A stretch of 64,000 nucleotides of DNA from Sipunculus nudus (lineage: Eukaryota > Annelida > Sipuncula > Golfingiida > Sipunculidae). Made by a program: the position numbers and the translations under genes. The stretch spans positions 53,536,019-53,600,018 of the forward strand of contig CM049306.1 in NCBI GenBank assembly GCA_026874595.1, given 5' to 3'. This document shows, piece after piece, positions 10,001 through 25,000 of this stretch. Under the pieces are notes generated by a model, which ran no database searches, was not told the DNA's origin, and worked only from the letters and a program-made list of their open reading frames with translations. The first letter of the stretch is position 1. Each line of letters opens with the position of its first letter.

Positions 10001-13000
10001 ATGCACAATTTTTAAGAGAAAACACACTTTTTTCTTGTAATCTGATATAATAAATAATATCACAATATGCTACCCATATGCTACCCCATATTTGAATGTT
10101 TTCCAATACTAAAATTGGGGGCAATACCAAGTCCTATTTAACAATTTGTCTGAGCGTTTTTAACCAATTAAATATTAAATATAAAAGAATGCTCCATGTT
10201 CCTACCAGCCTGCATGGACATATGCAATGCATAAGCTATCTGCTGTTCCTCCGTCATGGAGGAAAAATCGGGCATTGTAGGTGCAGGAGTTGGTTCATCT
10301 GGCTGCTGAGACATCTGTATAGCTTGCTGCAACAAAGTCTCTTCTGTATTGTCTGGAAAAAAAAAAGAAATATGAAGTAGATAAGAAAGGGTTTCAAAAG
10401 AAATTATGGAGTAGATAAGACATGGAGCAGATAAAAGATATGAGAGAGATGACAAAAAGTACAAAGGAGGCAAGATAAGGATCAGGAAAAAAAAGCAATA
10501 CAGAGTTACAGATGATCAAATAAAGATCAGAAATAAAGCCAATAAATGATATTGATCAAACAAAAGGGCAATAAATGATAAGATAAATATCAGACAGAGG
10601 AGGCAAAAATAGATTTTTTCTTTTCTTCTCAGGGAATATTATCTCATGTTCTGTGAAGTCATGATAAAATTCTGAAATAAGTGGGTGTATCTGATGCATG
10701 AAAAAGTTATGTATGCAAACACTGGATATTTCATTTCAGGACTGACCTTCAGAGGGCGCTGCTGTGCCCATCTCTGCGGTTGATGAAGCAGCTGCCTTGC
10801 GTGCCTCATCCTCCTGCCTTGCTCGCTGTTCCTCCATGGAAACACGCAGAGCCTGAAAACATAAAGCATACCTTAACATACACTCTACATGGAGATCATC
10901 ACCTGAGCTGCTAAAATATATAAAATCTTTTTCGATGCAAACTAGTAATGTGCAAAGTAATCAATTATATCAATGCTTGTCCTTTTCTTTCCTAATCAAT
11001 TAAACTGGTTGCATTTGTGCATAATCTATCACAAGTGATTATGTTTGCACATGCAAAGAAGCAAATGTATCCACAAAAATATTCTAATCCTGTCAGAGAT
11101 ATCAGAAAGATGAGACACAAAGCAGTGAACAGCATTAAAACTGAACCTTGTGAAGTGAACAAGTGAAAACAACCCGGCTGTTACCTTTACCTATCAGCAT
11201 GATGTACAGGTAAGGTCAGGCTGAATTTACTCTGTCACCATTTTTGATGTCTACACAGCATATTTTTTGGTAATACAGAAGGTAGATAAAATGATAAACA
11301 AGCAAATTCAAGGAATTTATGTAGCAGCTGCTGCCTGCAAGTCTGGGATGATTTTAAAGTCTGTGCATGGTAACTAAGTGCAATAGTTTGAACCACGTTC
11401 AACAGATGGCAGCACTAGCAGTAACTGCAAACAGTTAAATGAATCTATGTCCCTACTAGCAACACTTGTTGGTGATTAGTGAAACTACAAGTGCTGATTC
11501 ATCATATCAACACTGAAATATCATACTGTATTAGTATCTTGCAAGACAGACACTCCAAAACCAGTCCCAACCAAAGTGAGCATAAGAGCAATCACTGACC
11601 CAAATTTGAATGGAATTGGATAATATTTAGAAAAGTTGCAGCATGGAATCAAAAATGTGATGGACAGACAGACAGACTAATAAAACCAAAGCCTTTTTAA
11701 ACCATTTAAACCTGACAAGGGCTGTAACTATTAGCTTGTGCACCAAGACATTGCTATGCAAAGTCAAATATTGTATCAATGTCATTAAATGTCACCCTAT
11801 CGATATAGTGACATTTTTAACTAATAACATTTTAACAAATAACACTTTTTTCTTTGCCCCAGTCACTGAACAAAAAGGCATTCCAATATAATGGGAAAAA
11901 TTATTATGATACTGCAAGATCCTCTTCTGTTCAGTTTAATTTTAGATTTTTTTATTAATTTTGTCTCACCCAGTTTTTGTTACATTTCTATCCAATTTTA
12001 AATATTTACTACTACAGTAAGAACTTGCTGGTGAATGGAAATCTGGAAAAGAATTAAAAAAAATATATATATATATATATATGCAAATTGACCTCAGAAA
12101 ATCCAGCCATATGTTGGAGTACTAGATGAAAATGTCCAGGTGTAAATGTCCCACGGTCCTGAGGGACCAGGAAAACAGTGATGGGATATGTATTCAGTGT
12201 CAGAATTGAAATATAAAACTAAAAAGACAGTTTAGAATATTGCAACATTTTACAATGTCAGTGGTGTAGGTTAAGTAAACCTATTCCACGTGCATTTGTT
12301 GTGTGATGGGAGGATTTCACCCAGATCCCTTGCCTTGGTGCAAGGCTGAGAATTACACACCAGGTGACCCGGGCTCCATACTCAGCCTTGAGTATGTTCT
12401 TACGAAATATCGTAGCGGTCCTTCTGATGTATCAGAAGGAAAGAATAAAAGAGTAATTAAGAATAAGATGCAGCTTAAACTATGTTCACTCTACCTATAT
12501 ATCCTTTATATATCAGTTTCCATACATGTGGAGTCTCCTGTTTATGTTATATATGATATAACAGCATTTTATCATGAACAGAAGAGCAGAAGACCATCAC
12601 TGACACAGCCATGTTGCTGAGGCATGAACTCTGGTCACCCATGACCTGACCTGTGACCTGACCTCTGGTGTACCAGAGTAATTTATTGCTAATAAATCTA
12701 TTTAAAAAATCTTATTTCATGAATAATACTTATGAGTAAATGATAATATATGGCTTCAATAAGTCCTTTATAAGTTTATGGCTATATCATTTAAGGTTTT
12801 AACAAATTTGGCTATGGAAGTAATGGAAACAATATTTACTATAATTTATTTGGAACAATAATCAGAGGACACCTTTTCTCATATCAATAAGGTCAAGGAC
12901 AGGGTCATGTGACAAAAGATAAACATGACCGCATGGCAGGCTAAAAAAAACCACAGGAGTTGAAATCTTAACAATTTCCTTATCAGGGCACTTCTACATA

Positions 13001-16000
13001 ATTTATTTTTACTCCAGAACAGTTTATTAGCCATTATTGGTAAGAAATTTGCTAAATTGCCTCCATTTTCTCTGTTTATTTTGCAAATATCCCAATATAC
13101 CCCTGCTACGCTTTTCCATAAGAGGATCCCCATAACTGAAATCTCATTTCAGTTATGAACCCATAACAACCAGATCCCTGACTTTGCCCTGATTTGATTG
13201 GCTGGTACACATGTGACATCATGGACTGAATTTTATCAACAACTCAGATCTAGTAATGCATGTTGTTTTTATTATCTGCTGAAAATTTGGGACTGACAGA
13301 GGCGGAAATACTGTGCTTTTACTGAGATCTAGAATTTTTAGTAACAGGGGGTTTCCCAGTGTGTGATGTCACTGCCGGTTTGACAGTGCTCATAGATGTG
13401 CCCATAGTTTTTATACAAATCACACAACCTCATGTTTTTAGTGGAAAAATAGATAGAAAAAATGTTTTTCCTCCAGGAATTGGGCTCATTTAATGTGAAA
13501 TCTATATTAATATTTTTTCCATAGGCAATTATGTTATATGATTATGTAATGAGTTTTGGAATACATTTGCTTGACCTGTAACAGTTAAGCTGCTGCGCTT
13601 ATGAATGAGAAGTCACAAGTATCCCAGTAAGACCCCTTTCGTGCCAAAACCCTCGGGGAAGGTCCTAACTGTAAGTGTGCTTCTGTCTACCCAGAAGCAG
13701 AAATGGGAAGTAAATAGTAAAAGTAAATACTGGGAAGGTTACCTGTGATAGACTACATCCATCGGATACATGCAACTAAAACCTGGATTAGCGGGATTAG
13801 CTCTGTCTGGCTTAATGAGCCAGTAGGCCAAAAGACTTTATTTTTACCTTTACAAATTATGCCTTGAATCCAGACCTATACTGGAGTCAAAAATATGTCA
13901 TCACTGGAGAGGTACCCGTTATTTTTGCTTTTTACATATTCAATAAACCTCTTTTACATGAAAGTCATACATTTCCTCAGCCATATGTCAAGTGTGGAAT
14001 ATAAACATATTTAGAGAACACTGTCAGCTCAGTTTTAAAGTACATAAAATGAGTTCATACTTATCATAAATCACAAAACTGACTCCAGTGATATCAGGTG
14101 ACTGGGAGTTAGTTACTGATGAATTAAATTCAAAAGAAATATGTACTATAAGGGAGCATCATAGAACTGGGCATTTCTTTAATATATTCCCTGCCTTTAT
14201 TAATCTCATCACTTACACCTCCTATAATGTTTGGTTAAATAACAGGACCATTAATCAGCCAGTTCAGGGCTGGACATTAATGGTTAACTGCTTGCCAGGG
14301 GATATTAAAGACTAGATGTGATGGAACGACACGAATGCCCCCCCCTGGGGCAAATTAGAAACATTTGTAAAATTTTGAAAAAGTTCAGGAGGTGTCGTAT
14401 GGTCAACAGTAGGTCAACAAGGGCAAAATGCAAACTCGATCTGTAACGGGTCATTATCAAGCAATACACCAAAAATCATGCCAGTAAAAGCAGGCATTGT
14501 GAAAAAAAGTCCGTACATGTGCATTTTCCATAAAAATTTCTGTCTTTCATGAAATTTTTTATGTTTAAGAGCCGTAAAACAATCAAAAGTAGGTCAACCG
14601 GGATGAAACGCGAACTCGATCTGTAACTGTCATTGTCTGCCCACACATAAAAAATCAGGGTGGTATCTGCAGGCATTGAGGAAAAAAAGTCAGTACATAT
14701 GCATTTGTTATGAAAATTTCTATTTTTCATGAAACTTTCTATGTTCAGGAGCAGTCAAATGGTCAAAAGTAGGTCAACTGGGACAAAACAAGAACTCGAT
14801 CTGTAACTGGTCATTATCTGCCTACACACCAAAAATCAGGCCCGTATCTGCAGGCACTGCGAAAAAAAGTCCATACATGTGCACTTTTTTATGAAATTTT
14901 CTATGTTAGAGCACCGTCAAATGGTCAAGAAAAGGTCAACTGGGACAAAATGTGAACTCGATCTGTAACTGGTCATTATCTGCCCACACACCAAAAATCA
15001 GGCCAATATCTGCAGGTACTGCGAAGAAAAGTCTGTACAAGTGTATTTGTCATGAAAAATTATATATTTAACATGAAATTTTCTATGTTCAGGAGCCGTA
15101 AAACAATCAAAAGTAGGTCAACTGGGACGAAACACGAACTCGATCTGTAACTGGTCAATATCTGCCCACACACCAAAAATCAGGCCAATATCTGCAGGCA
15201 TTGCAAAAAAAAGTCTGTACATGTGTATTTGTCATGAAATTGCATATTTTTCATGAAATTTTCTATGTTCAGGAGCCGTAAAACGGTCAAAAGTAGATCA
15301 ACCGGGACGAAACGTGAACTCGATCTGTAACTGGTCTATATCTACCCACACACCAAAAATCAGGCCAATATCTGCAGGCATCGCGAAAAAAAGTCCGTAC
15401 ATGTGTATCTGTCATGAATATTTCTATTTTTCATGAAATTTTCTAAGTTAAGGAGGCGTAAATCAGTCAAAAGTAGGTCAACCGGGACGAAACGCGAACT
15501 CGATCTGTAACTGGTCATTATCTGCACACACACAAAAAATCAGGCCAATATCTGCAGGCATTGCGAAAAAAAGTCCGTACATGTGTATTTGTCATGAAAA
15601 TTTTTATTTTTCATAAAATTTTCTAAGTTTAGGAGCCGTAAATCAGTCAAAGTAGGTCAACTGGGACAAAACGTGAACTAGATCTGAAACTGGTCATTAT
15701 CTGCCTTCACAACAAAAATCAGGCCAATATCTGCAGGCATTGCGAAAAAAAGTCGGTATATGTGTATTTGTCATGAAATTTCTATTTTTCATGAAATTTT
15801 CTAAGTTTAGGAGCCGTAAAACGGTCAAAAGTAGGTCAACGGGGACGAAATGTGAACTCGATCTGGAACTGGTCTATCTGGAACTGGTCTATATCTGCCC
15901 ACACACCAAAAATCAGGCCAATATCTGCAGGCATTGCGAAGATAAGTCCGTACAACTGTTTGTTTTCGGAATGACGGAAGGACGGAATGACGGACATGGG

Positions 16001-19000
16001 TAAAACTATATGCCCCGGCCACTTTGTGGCGGGGGCATAAAAATGGTGGTAGGGCAATCTTAAGTTGGCTCCTACTTGCCAAAAAAACCTCTACACAGCG
16101 GCCTGAATCTTAACTTATCCTAAGTTAGCTATTTTCTTTTTTAGCAGAGGGGAATCCCATTTTAATACCTCTGTCTTACATTACCTGCATTTTGGCCTGT
16201 ACAATTGCTTAAGAGAAATATTATTGACAAACAAACATTTGAAATTGTATATTGTTTTAAAATAATCAGGTGGATCACATTTTGTGGTATTAGCAGTGAT
16301 CCCTTTTACTTATGGGCAACTAAAAGCTTGTTGTCAGTTGCCCTACTAGGCAAGTACTTTTAAAGTTAATATTGAACAGTTTTGCAGTAGTCTGTGACTT
16401 TTTCAGGCCACATAAAAAGAACAGAATTGTTCTGTTGACTCTTGGGCCTGATACATGGATTGAGTGGGTATTTTTTTTACCAGTTTAGACAAAATACATG
16501 GAATTTTGTCAGATGCCAGGTATGACACAAACAAGTATGAAAATTCTAGTACTAGTGCAGATGAGCCACACAAAGTGTCATCAACTTCACATCACACTTT
16601 TATGAAGGTACATTTCGATTGATATTACACATGATAAATTACTGTAAAGGATTGAGGCAAAAGCTTCGATGGACAATAATACTTCAATTCAATAATGTAT
16701 AATCCCCCCAGTGAAAAAATAGATCTTTTCCATATATTTGAGCTGTGATTCTGCAGATCAATCAATTTTTTGTGTGGCCTAACTGAATATATCATTGAGA
16801 CAAGCAATATAATATATCGCCACCTTGTGGAAGTATAATAAACTTTTATCCAGTGCTCCTCTGTTCAAGTAAAAAAAGGAATGGATTCATCCTGGATAAG
16901 AATAACACATACAAAAAAAAAAAAATGTGTACTGAGTTGTCTTAAATTGTACTTTTCAGTGTTGTTCGCTGTTCAAACTGAAATGAGAACTGTGGTGATA
17001 GAATTTCCAAATTTAAAGCCTTTTGGAATATTTTCTAAAATTTCGTGAATTGACATGAAATTCATTTCACATTTAAAATTGCTGACTTTTAAGAGTATTT
17101 TTTAAGTGTTTACAGATTCTATAAAACAAATGACAGGAACAGCTACTAATGAAGAACATACACTAATAAAGCTGACAAGCCTATCATTTACTTAAAATGC
17201 CAAGCATAATTATCATAAGAACATTAATAATAATTATAAAAATGCACAGTAATTAGTCCTAAATATCTGGCTCTTGTACGCTACATAAAGCCAAAGAAAA
17301 GTCGGTCAAAAGCGCCAGACTCAACTATTTTATTCACTATAAAAAATATGGAGAGAAGAAAGCAGCCAGCAAAACCAAAATATATGTGCCAGACAGGCAC
17401 TTGTTACAGACACCTAAGCAGGGTCAAGGACACCAGTAAGCGAGTCCACTATAGGAACATGGGAGCGTCAGAGCCATTTGTTTTTTCCAGAGGGAAGATC
17501 AAATGCTTGAACATTGAGCCAGACACACCTACAGCAAACGTGATAATGATAAAAGGGATTAAAACATGCAAAGGTACCATATGCAAAATCATAAAGGGAT
17601 AACTGTTTTATTTTAAGTGGATCATTCCCGTCTATTATTAAATCTGATCAGTGTTGGTGAAGCTGTCGGCTCACTGCAGCGGGGAATTTAACCTCAGTCA
17701 TATAAAAAGATGATTAATTATAAACAAATGGGAGGTTTTTATTCTCAATGAAGTACTTCCATGTCTATCATAGATTATAAGTAACAAATATAAACAGACA
17801 TACCTACATAACTCTAAAAGGTAAGGCCTAACTAATGTACAAGTATATCTGTGTGCTCCTGGCATTATTAGAAAGAGCTTTTATGTATTTATCATACATG
17901 AGCGATATAACAACTGATCATACTGCCACCCCTGAAAGCTTAATACAGACACCGCTAATATACACAAGAAGGACAGTCCATTTTCACATGGGGGAGCTTC
18001 AGGTAGCACTTCATCACAGACCGGAATATATAAATACTTCCTTGTATTATCTTTATGCCCTCTTTTTCATTATCATAAGCTTATCATAAATCAGATATAT
18101 TATTCTTCTATCAGTGATTAAGAGAACCATCCGGTAAAAACAGTTCTTTATAAAATGAATGCAAATATGGGTTTGATCAATACTGGACAATCTTTTTGTT
18201 ATTGGTATATATCAGGGACAGTCGTTAAGATATCAAATAAAAACCATGAAAAAACTCATGAGAAACAAGGCAACAGATTAGGACCATAATTTTAATCTGG
18301 TGTTGCTGTATGCTGGCTGGTTCAGCATGTGCAGCCCTGTTGAAGGCTAAGCAAGGGCAGAGTTGCCCAGCTCAAGGCTACTGCATGGATCCACAAGGCT
18401 GATAGCTGGCCTCAATGCCAGGCCAGGGACAAGAAAGGTCATCTGACCTGGTTGGAGGACGAGAGCCTGGCCCCAACTGTCATTCAAGGTGAAATTAGTC
18501 AGCCAGTGTCAGGGACACACTGCTTGTGCTGTTTTCCTCTGTTTCGTCACAGTAAGCCCCTCAAAAAAGAATGTAAGCAGTTTTCACATCACATCAATCA
18601 ACCATGTTTTGTGAAAGCCACTGAGATTTTTATACTTTTTTACTGAACCGGGATTCTTACATCTAATAGAAATTTTACCTTGAGAGGACTTATCTACCTC
18701 TTTATATATCATAAAAGTTCAATTTTTTTATTTATTCTTTCTTTACAATTAACTTTTTTTCAATTAATTTTTTAAAATTTCATTGGTTAAGTATTTTTTA
18801 TGTAATTACAACAAAATATTATACAAATCCTCAATTGCTTTGATTTAAATTTTAAAAAAATAGTTTTAAAGCAATGAAAGACAATACAACTTTATGGTCC
18901 CAGCTGTTAGGATGGATGAGGCAAGCCCTTTGCAATGCAATATACACAGACAACCAGAGAACTAGGGAACTAGGTTAGATATCAAATATACAGAGCAAGG

Positions 19001-22000
19001 AAGTCCCCGGGAGAGTTTTAAGTTAAGCACATACAAAAAACTACCTCAATCACAACACGCCAAGATGAGCATAAAGACCAGAGAGGTGTCAAGGCCTGAC
19101 GTTCAAACATCACTCTGATTCTATTGTACTTGCTTGAATTTTTCCCCCCAGCCCTGTGCATGAATGAACTAGACATGTAATATACATAACATAAGCATAA
19201 TGGAGGCTATCAACATAACAGGGCTCCCTATTTTTTAAGTTCAGTTCATCATTCTGGTGAAAGGCTTGCCATTTACACTTGTCGGTTTATCTGGGGCAAG
19301 TAAATCTTTATCTCTACCAGAAGAAGTGATGATTTTGTTTAATTTCTTAAACATTTTCTTTTTAATAAAACAAGGCCTACAGGCCTAATGCGAACCTGTG
19401 CAAAGTTTGGGAGTATGAATGGAGGTTTATTTTTAAAATTTAATATTGATCCTGTTATGTCCTGCATATCTACCTTAGTCATTATGATTTCAGCAAAATG
19501 GACATTTCGGACCTGCAGGTTTCAGACTAGGACATTTTAAAACTAGGATTTATCAATTAGGATATTTCGGATATGTTCTTTTTGCTAGGGAGGATTATTG
19601 GGACAGATAAAAGGACAATTTGGCAGCATGGTTTTGGAGAAGAACATTTTTTAATGTTTTTTAGCATCTTCTCTAAAAAATCTAAGAAAATGCAGTTAGC
19701 CAAGAACCAAGCTAAATCTGATAGAATTTTTTAGATGACAAACATTTTGCAAAAATTTGGTGATGCTAGCTCCTGCCCTTTTTGAGATAGCTATGTTGCA
19801 CGACAGACGACTGAAGACTAACAATGCCACACCGTTGCATAAGCTCACAGACTGGCTAAAAACGCATACCACATTTTTGAGTTGAAAATATATAGTTCCA
19901 ATAGTTCTAATCTGGGCATTCTGCATCTAGACGATGTGTCTAGACGCCTAGACAATGTGTCTAGACGTCTAGACATATTGTCTAGACACCAGACAGAGCA
20001 AGGTCAGTTGCCATGGTGATGTCTGGACCCCCACCTGGTTGAACTGAGTGACCTCTTGACTTGGCTGCTCAAACTGGGCATGTTGTCAAATCTGTTTTCA
20101 ATCACAGAAAGCCTTTTTTCAATTGGCTAAACTGCTTTTTTAAAGCTGCATTTACCCAATCTATTCTTATAAAACTGGCAGAACGATACCATAGAACAAT
20201 TCTTGTAAAGTTTAAACCAATCAGCTTAACAGTTTCATCATAAAACAGTGTATAAGTTTAAGAGTCTAAACTTACATTTTTGCTTGTGAAAAACAGATCA
20301 ATGTAGGTGGCGCTACCAACACAATTTCAGATATGACTCATGTGACAAACATTGGCATAAAATTTGGTGATGACAGCTCCAGCTGTTTCTGTGATTTTAA
20401 GTTTAGTGTGCTTTTTTACACAGATGACTAAATTAAACCTCCTGTAAAAAAAATCACCGAACTAGAGCCATTCAAAAAATTTGCGAGAGATTGTTCTAGG
20501 GATCATTTCTGTGAAATATTGGACAATTTGGCTTGAAAGTTTCAGAGAAGAAAAATTTTTATATCCTTTTTAACTTTTCCTGTATAAAATCTAAGAAAAT
20601 CACTGAATCGAAACCATTTGAACAAATTTGAATGATCAACATCTAAGGATCATTCATGTGTGAGATTAAAGAATTTGACCCAGTGGTTTTTGAGATGAAG
20701 ATCTTTGTAGCCACTGAGCAGAAATGGGCTGCTATAACATTTGACTATATTCAGCTTCACATAACTCAGCCAAAAGTAACTGAACAGAGACCATTTGAAC
20801 AAACTTAAGAAAGCACTACCCGAGGAGCATTTCTGTTCATTATAAAACAATTTGGCTTTACTCTTTCAGAGAAGTTTTTTGTAGCCCTTTGTATGCCTCG
20901 GGCACCATTGACCCCCGTACAAAAAGACCAATGCAGGTGGTGCCACAAATACCTCAATTTCAGATATGACTCAAGTGACCAACATTAACAAAAAATTTGA
21001 TGATGATAGCTCCAGCTGTTTTTGAGATTCTAAGTTTAGAAGGTTTGCTAAAAAAAATTTGTTGTTTGGAAGTGACCACATCCATTTTTTAAATGCTAGC
21101 CTAACCAGGTAATAACATAGATCTGGAGAATTCCATTCAGGTTTTAGACTACATGACAAGGCAGTTCCACACGCTTCCTCTCATTTTATATCCCTCTGTT
21201 AACCAGGCCCAGTGACTGCTGCACCTGTGGGCCCTGGTTGTGAAATTGTCCCCATTGCAGGGTCATACTACCAAGGAACCCTTGAAAGGCCCACTAGTTT
21301 GTGAGTGAAACACACCTGTGCACCATGGCCTTCCCATTAAGCCTAAATAGTTCTCACTCTGAGTGGGGGCAACAAAGAAAGATCTCATCGCCTCAGCTGA
21401 GAATTGAACTGAAGACAATCTCCCAGCTTGGATTCCTGTGTTCTTCGCCCACACAGAAGCTGTTTTTTTTTAAATATCAATTTGTTTTCCCAGAGGAACA
21501 ATACTAGAAGAATTAATAGCACATTATGTTTTCAATTAAATTATGCAAAGGATGTTATATTCAGTGTATTTATGTCACAGGGATATAACAATGAAACAAC
21601 TTAAGAATTCAGTGACAATCTTAAGGGCAGCAAATTTTAAGATTTAAATGAAGCTCTTATGTATGGCCACTCATACAGAACCACAAAAAAATACTTTTTT
21701 TCAGATAATTTTAGAAGATTTAAATGCAATTTATTACAATTTATTTATAAACATCTTTTATGTCATCAGTTGTTTTGGATGCATAAAAATTCAAAAGTAT
21801 TTGTTTTAAAGAAAAAAGACTTGAAGTTGCTTTAAGGAGTCTTAATTGTTTAAAAGGACTGTTTGTTGACTTGTAAAAAATCTTTAAGAAAAACATCACA
21901 GCAATTATTATAGTATGATTACAACATAAATATATTTTCTGTGAGCAAATTATGCTTCAGGAAATAGAAATTAAACTAGAATACAAAAGCGACTACGTGT

Positions 22001-25000
22001 ATCCGCCTAAATCAGAGTGGAATGGGTGAAGTGAGGCATGGATTAAGTGGCAAGGGGAAATAGAGTGAAGTGTTGCATATTAGCATGGATGTCTGCAGCC
22101 AAATTGTGTAGGAAGGTTGCCCCCCCTACCACAAAATCCAGAAAGCCGTCCAAGTTGTATACATATGCAAAATTTAAGGCAGATAAGTCAAACCACTACA
22201 TGTATATGAGTGATTTTAGCCCGTGGCAGACAATCAGATGGACGCTGAGCAAAAATGGTTGCAGGTGACGCCACCAGTTTTGCGTATGATAAAGAGCTAT
22301 GTGAGAACTATACACATGCAAAACTTTGGCCTAATCGGTCAAACGGTTCCCAAGATATCAGCTTGGATGTCTGCTGCATAAACTAGAATGCAGGTGGCGC
22401 CACCTGTCATAAAATCAAGAGAGCTGTTGGGGATGTATAAACCTGCAAAATTTTAGCCAGATATGTCAAACCACTGCCGAGTTGAGTGATTTTATCCCAT
22501 GGCAGACAAACAGACAGGAGCTGTGCAAAAATGGCTGCAGGTGGCGCCACCAGTTTTGCGTATGATAAAGAGCTATGTGAGATCTATACACATGCAAAAC
22601 TTTGGCCCAATCGGTCAAACGGTTCCCGAGATATGAGCTTGGATGTCTGCAGCGTAAAAGTGAATGTAGGTGGCGCCACCTGTCACAAAATCAGAAAAGC
22701 TATCCAGGATGAATACGCATGCCAAATTTCAGGTGAATTAGTCAAGTCACTGCAGAGATATGAGTGATTTTAACCCAAGGCAGACGAACAGATGGACACT
22801 GTGCAAACATGGTTGCAGGTGGCGCCACCATTTTTTGTGTATGTTATAAAGCTCTCCAAGGGCTACATTTGTGCAAAAAAATTTTCCTGATCCGTCAAAC
22901 GGTTCCCGAGATATGTGGGTTTATGTGTGGAAACAGACGCACAAACGGACGCAGGAAAGGTCAGAGGTCAAAACAAAATCAGGGCGCAGCAGTTCACATG
23001 TGACCCGAACATAATCTCGGGTTTCGTAAAATTCCGCCCAGCGGTTACGGAGGAGTTCTCCGGACACCTACGCGGCGGCGGCGGCAGCGTGCAACTGAAA
23101 ACATAGTATCCGCAAAACTGTTTTGGCGGATACAATTAAAGAAAAGTCCAAGACATGTACGCTAATGCATCCTGGTACTTGGTAAAACCTGGACTCGGAC
23201 TCCATAGTGATCGCCGGACACCGAAACCTAACCCTGCTTACCCTGATCATGTGGTAGGTCTGCTGCTGTGGGTGTCTTTGTAAAACCATGATCAAATATG
23301 TATCAGTATTCTGGTGCCTCAGAGCTGAGGATTACTGATATATATTTTGGAATAAACTGTGTAGAAAAAATAAAGTAAAATAAAAAATAAGGGATTTTCT
23401 GTAAAAAAACACCATTTATATTCCAATATACTTTTGAATATTCAAAATTTATTAAAACATTATTGTAACTTTGGAACCTCAGGTCAACAAAGAAAGGGAA
23501 CTAAATTTATGGTGTACTTGTTTAATGCCAGACTGTACAATATGGTCAGATGCATGTGACCAGTACATATAAAAAGTTTTTTTTTTAACTTGCAAGAATT
23601 AAAAGGTTTACAGGAGTAAGCAAACGGTTTCAAGGCAATATTTTGGCAGGTACAGATTTATTTCAAAGAGAAGAAACTACGTTTTGTGTTAATTCAACAT
23701 GTTTTATATGGGACTTTCCTAACAGTGCATGGTTCTGTTCCCCATGTGTTGGCCAGTAGTGTGTTCATTTTTCATTTTTAAAGAATTAAAATGTGGTTGT
23801 AGTTTCATTTGATAAACTATTCTAGGATATTACTGCATTTTTAAATTTGAGATTTAAGGTATATAGATTTGTTTAAATCATATATGTTTAATTATTATTG
23901 AATAGTGTTAGAGCTTAAATCGTACATGCAAATATGGTGTAGCAGCTTTACATATATTTCACATTTTTGAACTAAAATGTGAAACACCTGTATTTCTGTA
24001 TGTTTAAGAAAGAAATACAAAAAAATTAAGGTATTATCAATAAACCCTAGTGTCAGACTGGGTGATGTACGTGTTTAGTTTAATTAAATCTTTAACTTAT
24101 CGATTAATTCAATTCATGCAGTCATTCATTTGTGCTATTTTCATTCAATATCTACAAGGTACTGTTTTTATTAATAAAATTTAGTTTTCTTGGAAGTACT
24201 AGATGCAGCATATTTATACTCCATTTGATCCTTGTGCATATGTTTTGTTTTGTTGTTGTTATTTGTAGACGATAATAAAATGAAGTATAATTAGTTGTTT
24301 GTCATATTTCCCATTGGTTTAAGCTAACTCTTGCATGTAACAATAATGTTTCAATAAATCTGGAATATTTAAAAGAATATAGGTATATCAATGCTGTTTT
24401 TCTATAAAAAAAATCCTTTACAAGCTTAACTTCACTCAAAAAAACGTCAGACTGAGAAGAAAATTGTCCATGTGTCATTATATTAAATAATCATAATTCA
24501 CAAAATTTAATTCTTGTGTTAAAATGAAATAATAACAATAGTGTTGAATTTTCATATGCCATCTGGTCATTTAAAAATAAATTTTAAATGAATTATAAAG
24601 ATAAATTATGGAGAGAAAATGTAATTATTCCTTTGGAGTCCAATAAGAGAACATGCTTTCAGAAGTAATTATTTCCATTACACCCATGCCATCTTCACTC
24701 ATTTGTCGGAGTCCAAGTTGGAGTCCGGTTAAATTAAACATGCCTTTTAGATGTTACAGATAATATGAGGAAACATTCGTATTGTATTCTTAAAGAGTAA
24801 ATAGTAAAGCATCTAACACAGGTAGAATTGTTATGAAACCACAATCCATACAATATATATAAGCTGTTGTTTGGCGGTCCAGAGATTATTTCTGTGGATT
24901 CCAAGTCCGGGGTCCGAGTCCGGGTTTTACCAAGTACCATGCACCCTAAAGCATAGTCCAGAACTATGGTGCTTAGAGTAACCAAAACAAAATATATCCA

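Noticed and set aside
15740-16082. ORFs at the end of the 180-bp array
   Set aside because: They follow the satellite units and the terminal GACGGAA tail; no domain is seen.
22486-22767. ORFs containing [16 protein letters not shown] or [18 protein letters not shown]
   Set aside because: The same peptides recur at 33639, 45791, 46106, 46424 and, on the minus strand, 61901. They come from the satellite monomers, not from a conserved gene.
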